DNA of 64,000 nucleotides from Alphaproteobacteria bacterium (lineage in GTDB: Bacteria > Pseudomonadota > Alphaproteobacteria > Thalassobaculales > Thalassobaculaceae): assembly GCA_024742605.1 (NCBI GenBank), contig JANSYC010000013.1:1-64000 (forward strand), written 5' to 3'. The position numbers and the translations under genes are program-made. The notes under the pieces were generated by a model. That model saw only the letters and a program-made list of their open reading frames with translations, ran no database searches and was not told where the DNA came from. Below are positions 1-9,260 of the stretch, one piece after another; position 1 is the stretch's first letter; every line of letters begins with the position of its first letter.

Positions 1-157
1 GCTTCAGCTTCCACCACATCATCTTCCACTGGGACGCCATGTAGTAGCGTTCCTGCTCCGGCGTCAGGACCTCGTCCCGCATCGGATCGAACGGCGCGGT
101 ATCGACGAAATGTCGGGCGCGACGCGGTTCCGAACTGCCTGGAGTGGTCGTGCTCAT
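1..157 (-). CDS. Peptide/nickel-type ABC transporter permease, OppC/DppC-like (partial, N-terminus only)
   Basis: This is the first 52 codons of a gene that continues past the left edge. The ATG at 157 overlaps the stop of the upstream permease gene in an ATGA junction, so the two are translationally coupled. The visible protein has a cytoplasmic leader of about 40 residues followed by a YYMASQWKMMWWKLK segment, which is how the second permease (OppC/DppC type) of this importer class begins just before its first membrane helix. The role, forming the inner-membrane channel with the neighbouring OppB-like subunit, is inferred from context and this N-terminus only. Confidence 0.75.
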   Translation of the reverse strand, partial: MSTTTPGSSEPRRARHFVDTAPFDPMRDEVLTPEQERYYMASQWKMMWWKLK

Positions 158-1152
158 CTTCCTGTCCCCCCCCCCAGTCGGATTCGGGGATCGAGCCAGG
201 CCAGTGCCAGATCTGACACCAGCATGCCGACCACCGTGAGCGAGGCGAGGAACATCAGGAACGAGCCCGCCAGATACATGTCCTGGCTTTGCAGCGCGCC
301 GATCAGCATCGGTCCGGTGGTCGGCAGCGACAGAACCACCGCGACCACGGCCGAGCCGGACACCACCTGCGGAATCAGATTGCCGATGTCGCTGATGAAC
401 GGATTCAGTGCCATCCGCAGCGGGTACTTCATCAGCGCCTTGAACGGCGACAGACCCTTGGCCTTGGCGGTCACATAGTACTGTTTCTGCAACTCATCCA
501 ACAGGTTGGCCCGCAACCGGCGGATCATTGCGGCCGTCCCGGCGGTACCGATCACCACCACCGGCACCCACATGTGCTCCAGCACCGACAGCACCTTGTC
601 CATGGTCCAGGGCTGATCGATGTAGATCGGATCCATCATGCCGCCGATCGTGGTGCCGAACCAGACATTGGCGAAGTACAGCATCACCAGCGCCAGCAGA
701 AAATTGGGCGTCGCCAGCCCGAAGAATCCGATGAAGGTCAGCCCGTAATCGCCCCAGCTGTACTGATGGGTCGCCGAGTAGATACCGATCGGAAAGGACA
801 TGGCGTAGATGAACAGGATCACCGTGAAGTTCAGCACGATGGTCAGCATCACCCGGTCGCCCACCACGTCAGAGACCGGAAGTTGGTATTCGAAACTGTA
901 GCCGAAATCGCCCTGCAGCATGCCGGTCGCCCAGTCGAAATACTGAATGTAGTACGGCTGGTCGAGGCCGTACTGGGCGCGCAGGGCGGCGATCTTCGCG
1001 TGATCGACCGACTCGCCCTGGCTTTCGAGCTCGGCGATCTGAGTCGTCAGAAAGTCGCCGGGGGGCAATTGGATGATGACGAAGGTGATGATGCTGATTG
1101 CCACCAACGTGGGCACCATGATCAGCAAACGACGGGCGATGTAGTCGAGCAT
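154..1152 (-). CDS. Peptide/nickel-type ABC transporter permease, OppB/DppB-like
   Basis: A 332-residue inner-membrane permease of the binding-protein-dependent class. The N-terminus (MLDYIARRLLIMVPTLVAIS) is a first transmembrane helix typical of OppB/DppB. It is followed by a periplasmic segment with the conserved PGD and DQPYYIQYFDW features, and further helices. An EAA-type cytoplasmic loop (TAKAKGLSPFKALMKYPLR, about residues 225-245) would contact the ATPase. It lies 7 bp after the binding-protein gene and overlaps the next permease by 4 bp. The substrate is probably an oligopeptide or similar small solute; the sequence does not decide which. Confidence 0.9.
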   Translation of the reverse strand: MLDYIARRLLIMVPTLVAISIITFVIIQLPPGDFLTTQIAELESQGESVDHAKIAALRAQYGLDQPYYIQYFDWATGMLQGDFGYSFEYQLPVSDVVGDRVMLTIVLNFTVILFIYAMSFPIGIYSATHQYSWGDYGLTFIGFFGLATPNFLLALVMLYFANVWFGTTIGGMMDPIYIDQPWTMDKVLSVLEHMWVPVVVIGTAGTAAMIRRLRANLLDELQKQYYVTAKAKGLSPFKALMKYPLRMALNPFISDIGNLIPQVVSGSAVVAVVLSLPTTGPMLIGALQSQDMYLAGSFLMFLASLTVVGMLVSDLALAWLDPRIRLGGGTGR

Positions 1153-1159
1153 GTGGCGC

Positions 1160-3139
1160 CTATTCCCCCTGGATCGCCTGCGCGATCACGTCATCGGGAA
1201 CGCGAGCCCGTTTCTCACCGAAGAAGAATGTATCGGGCCGGTAGATTCCGAAATGCGCCCCCGGCTCCCAGTTGTAGATCCCCGCGATCGGAACATTGTG
1301 GAGATGCAGATCGACCAGCACCGGTTGCAGCACACCCGCCACGATGCCGATCGTGAAGACCTCTTCAGACCAGATCTCCAACATCTGCTCCCAGATGCTG
1401 CGGCGGCGGTCGGTCGATGCGCCGACCCACTGATGATAGAGGTCCAGCAGGTCTTCCGCGGCCGGCAGGCTCGGCGGCTCTCCCGCCTGGCCCTTGGTCT
1501 GATAATACTGCCCCCATTGCGGCCACATGTACTGGGTCTGGGCAGTGGGAGCGAACTCGGCGGGCGGAAACGAGGCCGACGCCAGGCCGTTCTCGACGCC
1601 GGACCAGATCGACATTTGGGTCTCGCCGGAGAAGATCCGATTACGAAACACTTCGCGCTGCGACGGCCGGGAGTAGATCTTGACGCCGACCTTCATCCAC
1701 TGGTCCTCGACCAGTTGCAGGACATCGGTCTGTTCGCTGCTCTCACCGGCGGTCTCGACGATGATTTCCAGCGGTCGCCCATCGGGCAACAGCCGCACGC
1801 CCCGATCGTCCCGATCGGTCAGGCCGATCTCATCGAGCAAAGCGTTGGCCGCTTTGGGGTCAAAGGTGGCCCATCGCTTCCGCAGGCCGGACTCGAACAG
1901 CGGTGATGCCGGAAGCACCGTGTTCTGACCCTCCAGCGCGAGGCCGAAATAGATCACCTGATTGATTTCGTGGCGGTTGACCGCCATCGACAAAGCCCGC
2001 CGGAACCGGACATCGCGAAACAGTTCCCGCCAGACCGGGTCCCGGACGTTCATGTTCGGGTACAGCGCCAGATGCGCGCCCTTGGCCGTTCGCCAAAGAT
2101 AGGTCTCGTAATCGTGCTGGATCTCGCCTGCGCGCAGAAAGGTGTAGTCGTCGAAGGACAGGTAGCGCGCCTGCAGGCCGGATTCCCCCGTGCCGGATTT
2201 TGCGGGGATCAGGCGGCCGTCGGCGATCTGGAAGATGACCTCGTCGATATACGGCAGTTGATGGCCTTGCCGGTCGACCCGATGGAAGAACGGATTGCGT
2301 GAGAACACCAGCCGCTGGGTCGGACCCGCGGTCTGCGCGACCCAGGGCTGAAGGGTCGGCAGGTCCGGATTGTCGAACTTGTAGAGATTGTCTTCCTTGT
2401 TGTGCAGCGCCGCCCAGCCCCGCTGATTGTGCTCCTCGACCTTGTGCTTGAGATGATCGTGGTCGGTGTGATCGGCGTGGAACTGCTTGAGATAATGCGC
2501 CGGCCGGTAGAGGTAGAGCGGCCGTGAACCCGCCAGGGCGGGCAGGAAATTCGGGTTCGGCGTGCTCCAGGAGAACCGCACCTGGGTCGGAGACAGCACC
2601 TCGAAGCGGGGCGCCTCGCCGTCGACGATCAGCTCGCTGTTCGGTCCGGTCGGCGAGAGCTCGTGGTGGTTGGCCACATCCTCCCACCAGTACCGGAAAT
2701 CCTCGGCCGTGAACGGATGGCCGTCCGACCACTTGTGCCCTTCGCGCAGGGTGAAGGTGAAGACCCGGTCGCCAAGATTCTCCACCCGTTCCAGGATATC
2801 GGGAACCAGGTCGAAATTCCTCGGCTCGTAGGCGACCAGACGGGCGTAGCCGTAGACCACCATCTGCCGGCTGTCCTTGGTCCGGCCCATCACCGTGTTG
2901 AGGGTTCCGCCGTACCGGCCGACCTCCTTGCCCTCGGACACCAGATCGACCACGGAAGGACGGTCGGGCACGCGGGCCCCGATCGGCGGCAGGGTTCCGG
3001 CGTCCACCTGCTCTTCGAGCGACGGGACCTCGATGTAGCGGCTCTGCGCCGTCGCCTGGACGCCGAACGCCAGGACCAGGCCCACCGCCAGAGCACCGGC
3101 CCGCAGGCCTCCTGCGAAGAAATCCGTTCCTTGTCTCAT
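1160..3139 (-). CDS. ABC transporter substrate-binding protein, SBP_bac_5 (peptide/nickel) family
   Basis: A 659-residue periplasmic solute-binding protein. It opens with a basic n-region and hydrophobic stretch (ALAVGLVLAFGVQATAQ) that fits a Sec signal peptide cleaved near residue 31. The mature part has family-5 features: FTLREGHKWSDGHPFTAEDF near residue 130 and FRRALSMAVNRHEIN near residue 380. It is longer than the usual 500-550 residues, like the subgroup that travels with fused ATPases. The start overlaps the stop of the ATPase gene by 4 bp, so the cassette order is ATPase, binding protein, permease, permease. Confidence 0.9.
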   Translation of the reverse strand: MRQGTDFFAGGLRAGALAVGLVLAFGVQATAQSRYIEVPSLEEQVDAGTLPPIGARVPDRPSVVDLVSEGKEVGRYGGTLNTVMGRTKDSRQMVVYGYARLVAYEPRNFDLVPDILERVENLGDRVFTFTLREGHKWSDGHPFTAEDFRYWWEDVANHHELSPTGPNSELIVDGEAPRFEVLSPTQVRFSWSTPNPNFLPALAGSRPLYLYRPAHYLKQFHADHTDHDHLKHKVEEHNQRGWAALHNKEDNLYKFDNPDLPTLQPWVAQTAGPTQRLVFSRNPFFHRVDRQGHQLPYIDEVIFQIADGRLIPAKSGTGESGLQARYLSFDDYTFLRAGEIQHDYETYLWRTAKGAHLALYPNMNVRDPVWRELFRDVRFRRALSMAVNRHEINQVIYFGLALEGQNTVLPASPLFESGLRKRWATFDPKAANALLDEIGLTDRDDRGVRLLPDGRPLEIIVETAGESSEQTDVLQLVEDQWMKVGVKIYSRPSQREVFRNRIFSGETQMSIWSGVENGLASASFPPAEFAPTAQTQYMWPQWGQYYQTKGQAGEPPSLPAAEDLLDLYHQWVGASTDRRRSIWEQMLEIWSEEVFTIGIVAGVLQPVLVDLHLHNVPIAGIYNWEPGAHFGIYRPDTFFFGEKRARVPDDVIAQAIQGE

Positions 3140-5034
3140 GACGCCAGCTTCATGTTGAGAATGCGTTCGTCGGCCCGCACGAAATGCCCGTCGCCCATAT
3201 TCACCAGACGCGGCTCAAACCCATCGCCAATCGTGAACGGCGCCGCCCATTCCGACGGAATTGAACAGCGTTCATCCATCACACGCGCGAAATCCAGCGG
3301 ATTGTCCAGATTGGGATCCGGCACTGCGGCAAGGAGCGCCTGGGTATAGGGGTGGATCGGATTCCGGAACAATTCCTCGCGGGGTGCCAACTCGACCAGA
3401 CGCCCAGCGCACATCACCGCGATCCGGTCGGCGATGTAATCGACCACCGCCAGATTGTGGCTGATGAACATATAGGTCAGCCCCAGCTTGTCGCGCAGAT
3501 CCTTCAGCAGATTCAGGACCTGAGCCTGAATCGAGACGTCGAGCGCCGAGACCGGCTCGTCGCAGATCAGCAGACGCGGGCGCAGAGCCAACGCGCGGGC
3601 GATTCCGATCCGCTGCCGCTGGCCGCCCGAAAAGCTGTGCGGATACCGGTTCAGATGTCGGATATCCAGCCCCACCAGCCCCATCAGCTCGCTTACCATC
3701 TCGCGACGATAGGCGGCGTCACCGATCTTGTGGATCACCAACGGCTCGGAGATCAGGTCGAACACCGTCATCCGGGGATTCAGCGAGGAGAACGGGTCCT
3801 GGAACACGAACTGGATCTTACGCCGGAAGTCGATCAGCTTCTGGGCCTCAAGCGCCAGAACATCGACTTCGCCATCCTCGTCCCGATACGTCACGGAGCC
3901 GCTATCCGGTTGCAAGGCGCGCATCACGACCTTGGACAATGTGGTCTTACCGCAGCCGGACTCCCCCACCAGTCCAAGACACTCGCCACGCCGTATTGCG
4001 AACCCGACATCGTCGAGCGCCTGAACCTGATTGCGGGTCCCGCCGATCAGCCCGCTTTTCCGGATCGTGAAAGTCTTCGATAGCCCCGAGAGCTCCAGGA
4101 TCGGCTTGGCATCGGCGGCGTCCGGGCTCTGGTCGCGCCCGTCATCAGCCAACAGATGTCCGGTCCGCGGCTCGATCTCCCGGATCGGCTTCAACCGTTC
4201 GCCCGGCGGCATGTTGAAACGTGGCACCGCCCCCATCAAAGCCTTCAGATACGGATGCTGAGGGTTCCGGTAGATATCCTCCACATCGCCGGATTCCATG
4301 ACCCGGCCCCGGTACATCACGACTACCTCATCCGCCACGTTCGCCACCACTCCGAGATCATGGGTGATCATCAGAACGGCCATCTGCAGTTCCTGCTGCA
4401 AATCGCGCACCAGCTTGAGAATTTGCGCCTGGATGGTAACGTCGAGCGCCGTGGTCGGCTCATCCGCGATCAGCAGGGCCGGACGGCAGATCAGCGCCAT
4501 GGAAATCATGGCCCGTTGCCGCAATCCACCAGACAGCTCGAACGGATAGGTGCGCAAGGCACGCTGCGGATCCGGAAATCCAACCAGGCGAAGCATTTCG
4601 GCCGTCAGCTCGTCTGCTTCCCGACCGGAGACATTGCGATGCAGGGTGAGCGCCTCGCGGATCTGATTTCCGACGGTATGGAGCGGCGAGAGCGAGGTCA
4701 TCGGCTCCTGAAAAATAATCGAGATCCGCCCGCCCCGCAGACCCCGCATCTCCGCCCCGTTCGGCGACAGCCGCACGATATCGGTGATGGTCCCTGGCTT
4801 CTTCGGATCGGCAAAAAGGACCGATCCCCCAAACACCTTGGCCGACCGCGGCAGCAATCCCATGATGGTCTGGCTGATGACCGATTTGCCCGAGCCCGAC
4901 TCCCCGACCAAGGCGACTGTCGACCCGCGCTGTATCTGGAATGACACCCCGTCGACCGCGACCAGACGGCCCTCGGGAAGATCGAAACCCACCCGCAAGT
5001 CGTTGACTCGCAATAAAGGTGTCCGGTCGGCCAT
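3136..5034 (-). CDS. Fused dual-NBD ABC transporter ATP-binding protein (OppD-OppF type, GsiA/YejF-like)
   Basis: A 632-residue protein holding two complete ATPase domains. NBD1 has Walker A GESGSGKS (residues 44-51), an LSGGLRQR signature and Walker [17 protein letters not shown]2 has Walker [10 protein letters not shown] (about residue 358), the [15 protein letters not shown] signature and [12 protein letters not shown]. Each is followed by the oligopeptide C-terminal extension ([15 protein letters not shown] and [15 protein letters not shown]). It would energise both permeases as one polypeptide. The ATG directly abuts the stop of the upstream small membrane-protein gene. Confidence 0.93.
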   Translation of the reverse strand: MADRTPLLRVNDLRVGFDLPEGRLVAVDGVSFQIQRGSTVALVGESGSGKSVISQTIMGLLPRSAKVFGGSVLFADPKKPGTITDIVRLSPNGAEMRGLRGGRISIIFQEPMTSLSPLHTVGNQIREALTLHRNVSGREADELTAEMLRLVGFPDPQRALRTYPFELSGGLRQRAMISMALICRPALLIADEPTTALDVTIQAQILKLVRDLQQELQMAVLMITHDLGVVANVADEVVVMYRGRVMESGDVEDIYRNPQHPYLKALMGAVPRFNMPPGERLKPIREIEPRTGHLLADDGRDQSPDAADAKPILELSGLSKTFTIRKSGLIGGTRNQVQALDDVGFAIRRGECLGLVGESGCGKTTLSKVVMRALQPDSGSVTYRDEDGEVDVLALEAQKLIDFRRKIQFVFQDPFSSLNPRMTVFDLISEPLVIHKIGDAAYRREMVSELMGLVGLDIRHLNRYPHSFSGGQRQRIGIARALALRPRLLICDEPVSALDVSIQAQVLNLLKDLRDKLGLTYMFISHNLAVVDYIADRIAVMCAGRLVELAPREELFRNPIHPYTQALLAAVPDPNLDNPLDFARVMDERCSIPSEWAAPFTIGDGFEPRLVNMGDGHFVRADERILNMKLAS

Positions 5035-5607
5035 CTAGAAGCCCCCTCCGTCCGAGCCAGGGCGGTCCCGCGACGACATTGACTTCAGCCCCGGCTCCAG
5101 ATTCACTTCCGGCATCGGGATTCCGGTGCGCGCGAGCGCCCGCAGATTGTCGATCGTGGTCTCGGACATCGTCAGGTCGTTGCGCTCGGCAGCCTCTCCG
5201 GCCCGCAATGCGACCTCGGGAAAATCCTGCAGACTGGATTCGATGCTGAGCCGTCTGGAGAGCGATCTGGAGCCGTCGCCGATCTTCAACTGCATCCAGC
5301 CACCAAACTTGTCTCGTCGGGTCGAGAAATAGCGCAGGTCGATTTCAGCCAAATCCTCCCACGGCAAATGAACCGCTCGCGGACCATGGGCACGAAGCCC
5401 GACATCATCGACTTCGATCACGGTCTGGGAGCGGATCCAGGTCCGTACCAGATAGACGCCGAACAACAGCGCTAGTCCGGTGAAAAGCGGCAGCATCCAG
5501 GATCCGAGTTCGGTGACGACGAGCGGCAGACCGACCACGGCAAGACCGGCGCCCCCCATAAGGTAGTCCTTGATGATTGCGCCGCGTTCATAGCGATGGG
5601 TCGTCAC
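5035..5607 (-). CDS. Small membrane protein with PH-like domain, unknown function
   Basis: A 190-residue protein read from a GTG start preceded by GGAGG at a 4-base spacing. Two adjacent hydrophobic segments (about residues 17-35 and 38-55) form a hairpin anchor. The following part (TVIEVDDVGLRAHGPRAVHL, then WEDLAEIDLRY) resembles bacterial PH-like domains in which a short membrane hairpin precedes a beta-sandwich. The C-terminus is polar and Gly/Ser-rich. Its stop abuts the ATPase start, so it may be co-transcribed with the importer, but no functional link is visible. Confidence 0.7.
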   Translation of the reverse strand: MTTHRYERGAIIKDYLMGGAGLAVVGLPLVVTELGSWMLPLFTGLALLFGVYLVRTWIRSQTVIEVDDVGLRAHGPRAVHLPWEDLAEIDLRYFSTRRDKFGGWMQLKIGDGSRSLSRRLSIESSLQDFPEVALRAGEAAERNDLTMSETTIDNLRALARTGIPMPEVNLEPGLKSMSSRDRPGSDGGGF

Positions 5608-5629
5608 GAAGCCTCCATGCCTTGAGCAG

Positions 5630-6418
5630 TCACTGAATCCGATCCCCGTCCACCATACACAAGGCCGTCTCCGGACACACCCACCGACTGGCCGAATGTG
5701 ATGCGATCACGCGCCAAACCGGCGCCCAGGCCGACCAATCGTTCGGTCTTGTCACCAGATGATGGGATAGCACTCCCACCGCGCTGTCCAGCGGGTTTTC
5801 GGTGCCCGACGCAAGTTTGACCCATGGGACCAGGAGGTCGACCAGCCGCTCGGCCGAAAGCCCCTGTCTGGTACCGCGCCAGTCGATCAGATCCACATGG
5901 GTGTCGAGACGTGGGCGCGACGCGGATTGCGGCTCCCGGCCCGGCATACGATAAGCCGACACTCCGGCCGCCTTGCTCCGGTGCAGGTGAGGCAAGAGGT
6001 CGGTCGCGATATTGTTCCAGGGTGGGGTGAACACCAGCAATGCCCGCGTACCTGCCAACGCCGCGATCCGGTTGCAGGCGCCGTCGATCTCGGCAAGCCG
6101 CTCCTCGACCGCCCGCCTAGGGCCATACTCCGATTTCTTTGCACCAGCCGGTTCGTGATTAACGTGCCGCCACCCATGTGGCATAACGCGCGCTTGTGTG
6201 CCGTCGAGAGCGCTGATCGCCTCGGATTTCACAGCGCCGGATACCGCGGCCAGGCCCGGCGCGATGCCGCTGTCTTCGGTAGCGGTGAGCATTTCCGCGA
6301 GCGCCAGGCTCGGGATTTCCAAATCGTCATCCCGCCACCAGAAGGACAGAACCGGCGCGCCCGTCTCGGCCCGCCGGTCGAGGGCCTGTCTCAAACGCTG
6401 GATCGCGGCCGCGCTCAC
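5630..6418 (-). CDS. Polysaccharide-deacetylase-like protein
   Basis: A 262-residue protein with a GTG start overlapping the stop of the upstream glycosyltransferase (GTGA). The motif FWWRDDDLE near residue 26 matches the metal-binding DD region of the carbohydrate esterase 4 / NodB fold, and MPHGWRHVNHEP near residue 78 matches the H-x-H-type second motif. No signal peptide is visible, so action in the cytoplasm on a precursor glycan is plausible. As the last gene of the glycan operon it may trim or deacetylate a sugar added by its neighbours. The substrate is unknown. Confidence 0.7.
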   Translation of the reverse strand: MSAAAIQRLRQALDRRAETGAPVLSFWWRDDDLEIPSLALAEMLTATEDSGIAPGLAAVSGAVKSEAISALDGTQARVMPHGWRHVNHEPAGAKKSEYGPRRAVEERLAEIDGACNRIAALAGTRALLVFTPPWNNIATDLLPHLHRSKAAGVSAYRMPGREPQSASRPRLDTHVDLIDWRGTRQGLSAERLVDLLVPWVKLASGTENPLDSAVGVLSHHLVTRPNDWSAWAPVWRVIASHSASRWVCPETALCMVDGDRIQ

Positions 6419-7578
6419 CCGCTGCGACCCTCAATCAGGCGCCGGACCATCCTGGCGGTATTGGCGGCGCCGTCCAGATCCACCGGGGGGACCCTGTCCC
6501 GCGGCCGGTCATAGGCCGCACGCATCGCGGCTGTGAGAGTCGGAATGTCCAGCCGGTCCTCCGTCACCATCTCCAGCGCCCCGAGCCCAGTCAGAAGATC
6601 CGCACGCAAGCGCTGCTCGGTCTCGACCCCGCCCTCGAACGGCACCACGACCGACCGGGCGCGAACCGCAAGAAGCTCCAGCAGCGTGTTGTAGCCCGCC
6701 TGACTGATCGACAGGGCCGCATGCGCCATCAGGGCCGGAAGATCGGGGCGGCTGCGCTCGATGATCAGATTGGGGCGATCTAAGGCCCGCAACTTCACGA
6801 GAGTGGCCTCCGGCATGTGATGCCCGGCGATCAGCCGCCAGGTGCGGTCCCCCAGGGGCAGGTCCGGCATCATCTCGACCAGCCGGGTGACCAGGTCCGC
6901 GCCGACGGCCCCGCCGCCCGCCGAGATCAGCACCTCGCCGGTATCGCGCGGGTCCGCATCGGGGACTGAAACCTCCGGCATGTTCACGACATATCCGGTG
7001 TAGATCAGCCGGTCGCGAATTCCGTCCACCATCGGGAAGGTGCGGTCGAGCGTGATCAATTCGGGATCCGCATGGATCAAGGCATGGTCATAGAACGCTG
7101 AAAAGGTATCGACGATCTCCTGGTTCCGATCGGCGCGCGGTTTGGTCACCAGAATATCGCGCATCGAGGACAGCACGACCGGACGCGGGCGGGCGGCATT
7201 GGCCGCCTCCAGAAGCGGAATCAGCTCAAACCGCATCTGGCGGCGGCCGAACGGAAACAGCTCGGTGATCACTGCATCCGGACGGACATCGTGGAAGATC
7301 TCCAATAGGGCGCCCCGCCGACGCTCCCGGAACCCGTCGTCGATCGGCCGGTCCGCCTCGTCGACCAGCAGTTTGAAGTCATTGTCTCGGGTGCGCACCG
7401 GCGGCAACTGCATCCATTCCGATCCACCCACCGGCAGATTCGGCACCGGCATGCCGCCGGTCACGAATGCGACCTTCATGCCGGCGGAATCCAGGGCACG
7501 CGCCACCGCGGCCGCGCGTCGGAGATGTCCGATCCCGAGCAAGTTCTGAACGTAGAGCAGGATGCGCGGTGCGGTCAT
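6415..7578 (-). CDS. Glycosyltransferase, MurG-like (GT28-type C-terminal domain)
   Basis: A 387-residue GT-B fold protein. The N-terminal Rossmann half begins RILLYVQNLLGIGHLRRA, with the GxGHxRR loop typical of MurG-like and related transferases. The C-terminal half has an SAGGGAVG donor loop (about residue 255) and ALSISQAGYNTLLELLAVRA (about residue 300), the nucleotide-sugar-binding signature of GT28-type enzymes. It overlaps both neighbours by 4 bp. A second protein of the same type is encoded at 10541-11776 and shares the GxGHLRR motif, so the operon has two paralogous steps. Donor and acceptor cannot be read from sequence. Confidence 0.85.
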   Translation of the reverse strand: MTAPRILLYVQNLLGIGHLRRAAAVARALDSAGMKVAFVTGGMPVPNLPVGGSEWMQLPPVRTRDNDFKLLVDEADRPIDDGFRERRRGALLEIFHDVRPDAVITELFPFGRRQMRFELIPLLEAANAARPRPVVLSSMRDILVTKPRADRNQEIVDTFSAFYDHALIHADPELITLDRTFPMVDGIRDRLIYTGYVVNMPEVSVPDADPRDTGEVLISAGGGAVGADLVTRLVEMMPDLPLGDRTWRLIAGHHMPEATLVKLRALDRPNLIIERSRPDLPALMAHAALSISQAGYNTLLELLAVRARSVVVPFEGGVETEQRLRADLLTGLGALEMVTEDRLDIPTLTAAMRAAYDRPRDRVPPVDLDGAANTARMVRRLIEGRSG

Positions 7579-8156
7579 GAAGTCCGGTCCAGGCTGATAT
7601 TGGGGCGGTCCAGGGAAACACTGCCATCCGCATCGAGTTGGAACAGATGGGCCGATGACCAGTCAAGCTTCACCGGAGGCTTCCCGATCATATCCCAACC
7701 GCTCGCACGCGCCATCAGAGCGCGGATCACACCCTTATGCGTGACGCAGCCGGTCGGGCGACGGATCTCGGCCAGCATCGGACACAGCCGGTCCTGAACC
7801 ATGCGCGGACTTTCGCCGTCTGGCGGGGTGAAGTCGAGACCCCGGTCCTCATTCGCGCTCATCTCGGCGCCAAGCCGGCGACGCAATTCACCGATAGTGC
7901 GGCCTTCATACATGCCGAAATCCATCTCGATCAGACGCGGGTCGACCGTTGCGGCAAGCCCGAGCGCTTCAGCCGTCTGACGGGCGCGCTGCAATGGGCT
8001 GACCCGCCAGTCGAACCCGACGAACTCCTCCGGCACCTGCCATCCGGACACCTGGCTAAGGCCCGACTCGGACAAGGGAATATCGGTGCGGCCCTGCAAA
8101 CGCTTTTCTGTATTCCAGGTGGTCGGCCCATGTCGGATCAGAAGCAGAGGTATCAT
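7575..8156 (-). CDS. Histidine phosphatase family protein (phosphoglycerate-mutase-like)
   Basis: A 193-residue cytoplasmic protein beginning IPLLLIRHGPTTWNTEKRLQ, the RHG phosphohistidine motif of the histidine phosphatase superfamily. LSESG and PLQRARQTAEALG follow at the expected spacing, and a late CVTHKGVIRAL supplies the second catalytic His. ATGA overlaps on both sides place it inside the glycosyltransferase operon. A sugar-phosphate or phosphoglycerate-sugar intermediate made by the neighbouring transferases is a reasonable substrate; this is inferred from position only. Confidence 0.88.
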   Translation of the reverse strand: MIPLLLIRHGPTTWNTEKRLQGRTDIPLSESGLSQVSGWQVPEEFVGFDWRVSPLQRARQTAEALGLAATVDPRLIEMDFGMYEGRTIGELRRRLGAEMSANEDRGLDFTPPDGESPRMVQDRLCPMLAEIRRPTGCVTHKGVIRALMARASGWDMIGKPPVKLDWSSAHLFQLDADGSVSLDRPNISLDRTS

Positions 8157-9247
8157 GGAACCAGCTCCCGAAATGCAGTGTCCAGAGCGACGGCCGCCGC
8201 CGTCAGGCCATGCTCCGCGACGACGATACGGGCGGCGTTGCCCCCCATCTCGCAGACCCGACCCGGCGACCGGATCAGCAGCTCCAGCCGGGCGGCGAGC
8301 GCTTCTGCATCCCCTTCCGGTGCCAGAAGGCCGGTCACCCCATCCCTGACAATGTCCGGCACCCCGCCGGCATCTCCCGCGACAGCGGCAAGGCCATGGG
8401 CCTGCGCTTCCAGTAGCGCCATTCCGTATGCTTCCCGGATTGCCGGCCAGACGAAGAGATCGTGCTGACGGTACGCATCCGCCAGGGCACTTGCGTCAAG
8501 AGCGCCGGTCAGCGTCACCCGTGCTCCGAACGGAGCGAAGGCCGCGGCAATCCGGGCCCGCATGGGTCCGTCTCCGACTAGGGTCAGCTGCCAATCGTCC
8601 GTTTCCAAGAGAGTCAGGACTTCGGCCAGTTTGAGATAGGAGCTGGTCTTGTCGCCCTGGCGCATCATGCCGACCGCCAAAAAGCGGAGCCGGCCGGGCG
8701 CGCGCGCATCGCGCGACGGGATGCCGGAGAGATCCAGAAAAGGCCTCAAGTGCAGGTAGCGCGCTGCAGGCTTCAGGGTCGGCGCGACAAGGCGCCGGTC
8801 CCGGCTGTTCAGGCCGATTACGAGATCCGCCCGCGAAAGCGCCTCCAGCGTGGCCCGATGCCCAGCATCCCAGGGCCCACCGGCCCGTTTGTGGGCCACC
8901 GACGCCTCCGCGATCACGTACGGCACATCCAAGGCATCAGCCACCGAGGGCCCGATCCAGTCGGGCGCCTTGTAATAGACGTGATAGGTGAACCAGAGGT
9001 CCGGTCTCGGTCGCCGTCCGGAGCGGACGCTTTCCACATACCGCGCCGCCAGCCGCTGTCCGATATCCCGCAGACGAAATTGCCGTGCGGGATCCCCGCC
9101 GCCATCGCGGCTCCGAAACCGGGTCGCCAATTCCACCTCATGTCCGGCCTCGCGCATCGCCTGACTCAGCAACCGCGCCATGGTCCGGTCGCCGGACGGC
9201 GTCGGCGCATCGGGCGGTTTCAACGGCGCGTGAAAGGCGATCCGCAT
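8153..9247 (-). CDS. Glycosyltransferase family 4 protein
   Basis: A GT-B glycosyltransferase of 364 residues from the ATG at 9247 (an in-frame ATG at 9271 lies inside the previous gene and would add eight poorly conserved residues). The start MRIAFHAPLKPPDAPTPSGD has the usual acceptor-side glycine loop. The C-terminal half shows RLRFLAVGMMRQGDKTS and the EX7E-type donor motif EAYGMALLEAQAHGLAAVAG around residue 280. The stop overlaps the histidine phosphatase start. It probably adds one sugar in an extracellular or outer-membrane glycan pathway. Confidence 0.88.
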   Translation of the reverse strand: MRIAFHAPLKPPDAPTPSGDRTMARLLSQAMREAGHEVELATRFRSRDGGGDPARQFRLRDIGQRLAARYVESVRSGRRPRPDLWFTYHVYYKAPDWIGPSVADALDVPYVIAEASVAHKRAGGPWDAGHRATLEALSRADLVIGLNSRDRRLVAPTLKPAARYLHLRPFLDLSGIPSRDARAPGRLRFLAVGMMRQGDKTSSYLKLAEVLTLLETDDWQLTLVGDGPMRARIAAAFAPFGARVTLTGALDASALADAYRQHDLFVWPAIREAYGMALLEAQAHGLAAVAGDAGGVPDIVRDGVTGLLAPEGDAEALAARLELLIRSPGRVCEMGGNAARIVVAEHGLTAAAVALDTAFRELVP

Positions 9248-9260
9248 GGCACCACTCGGG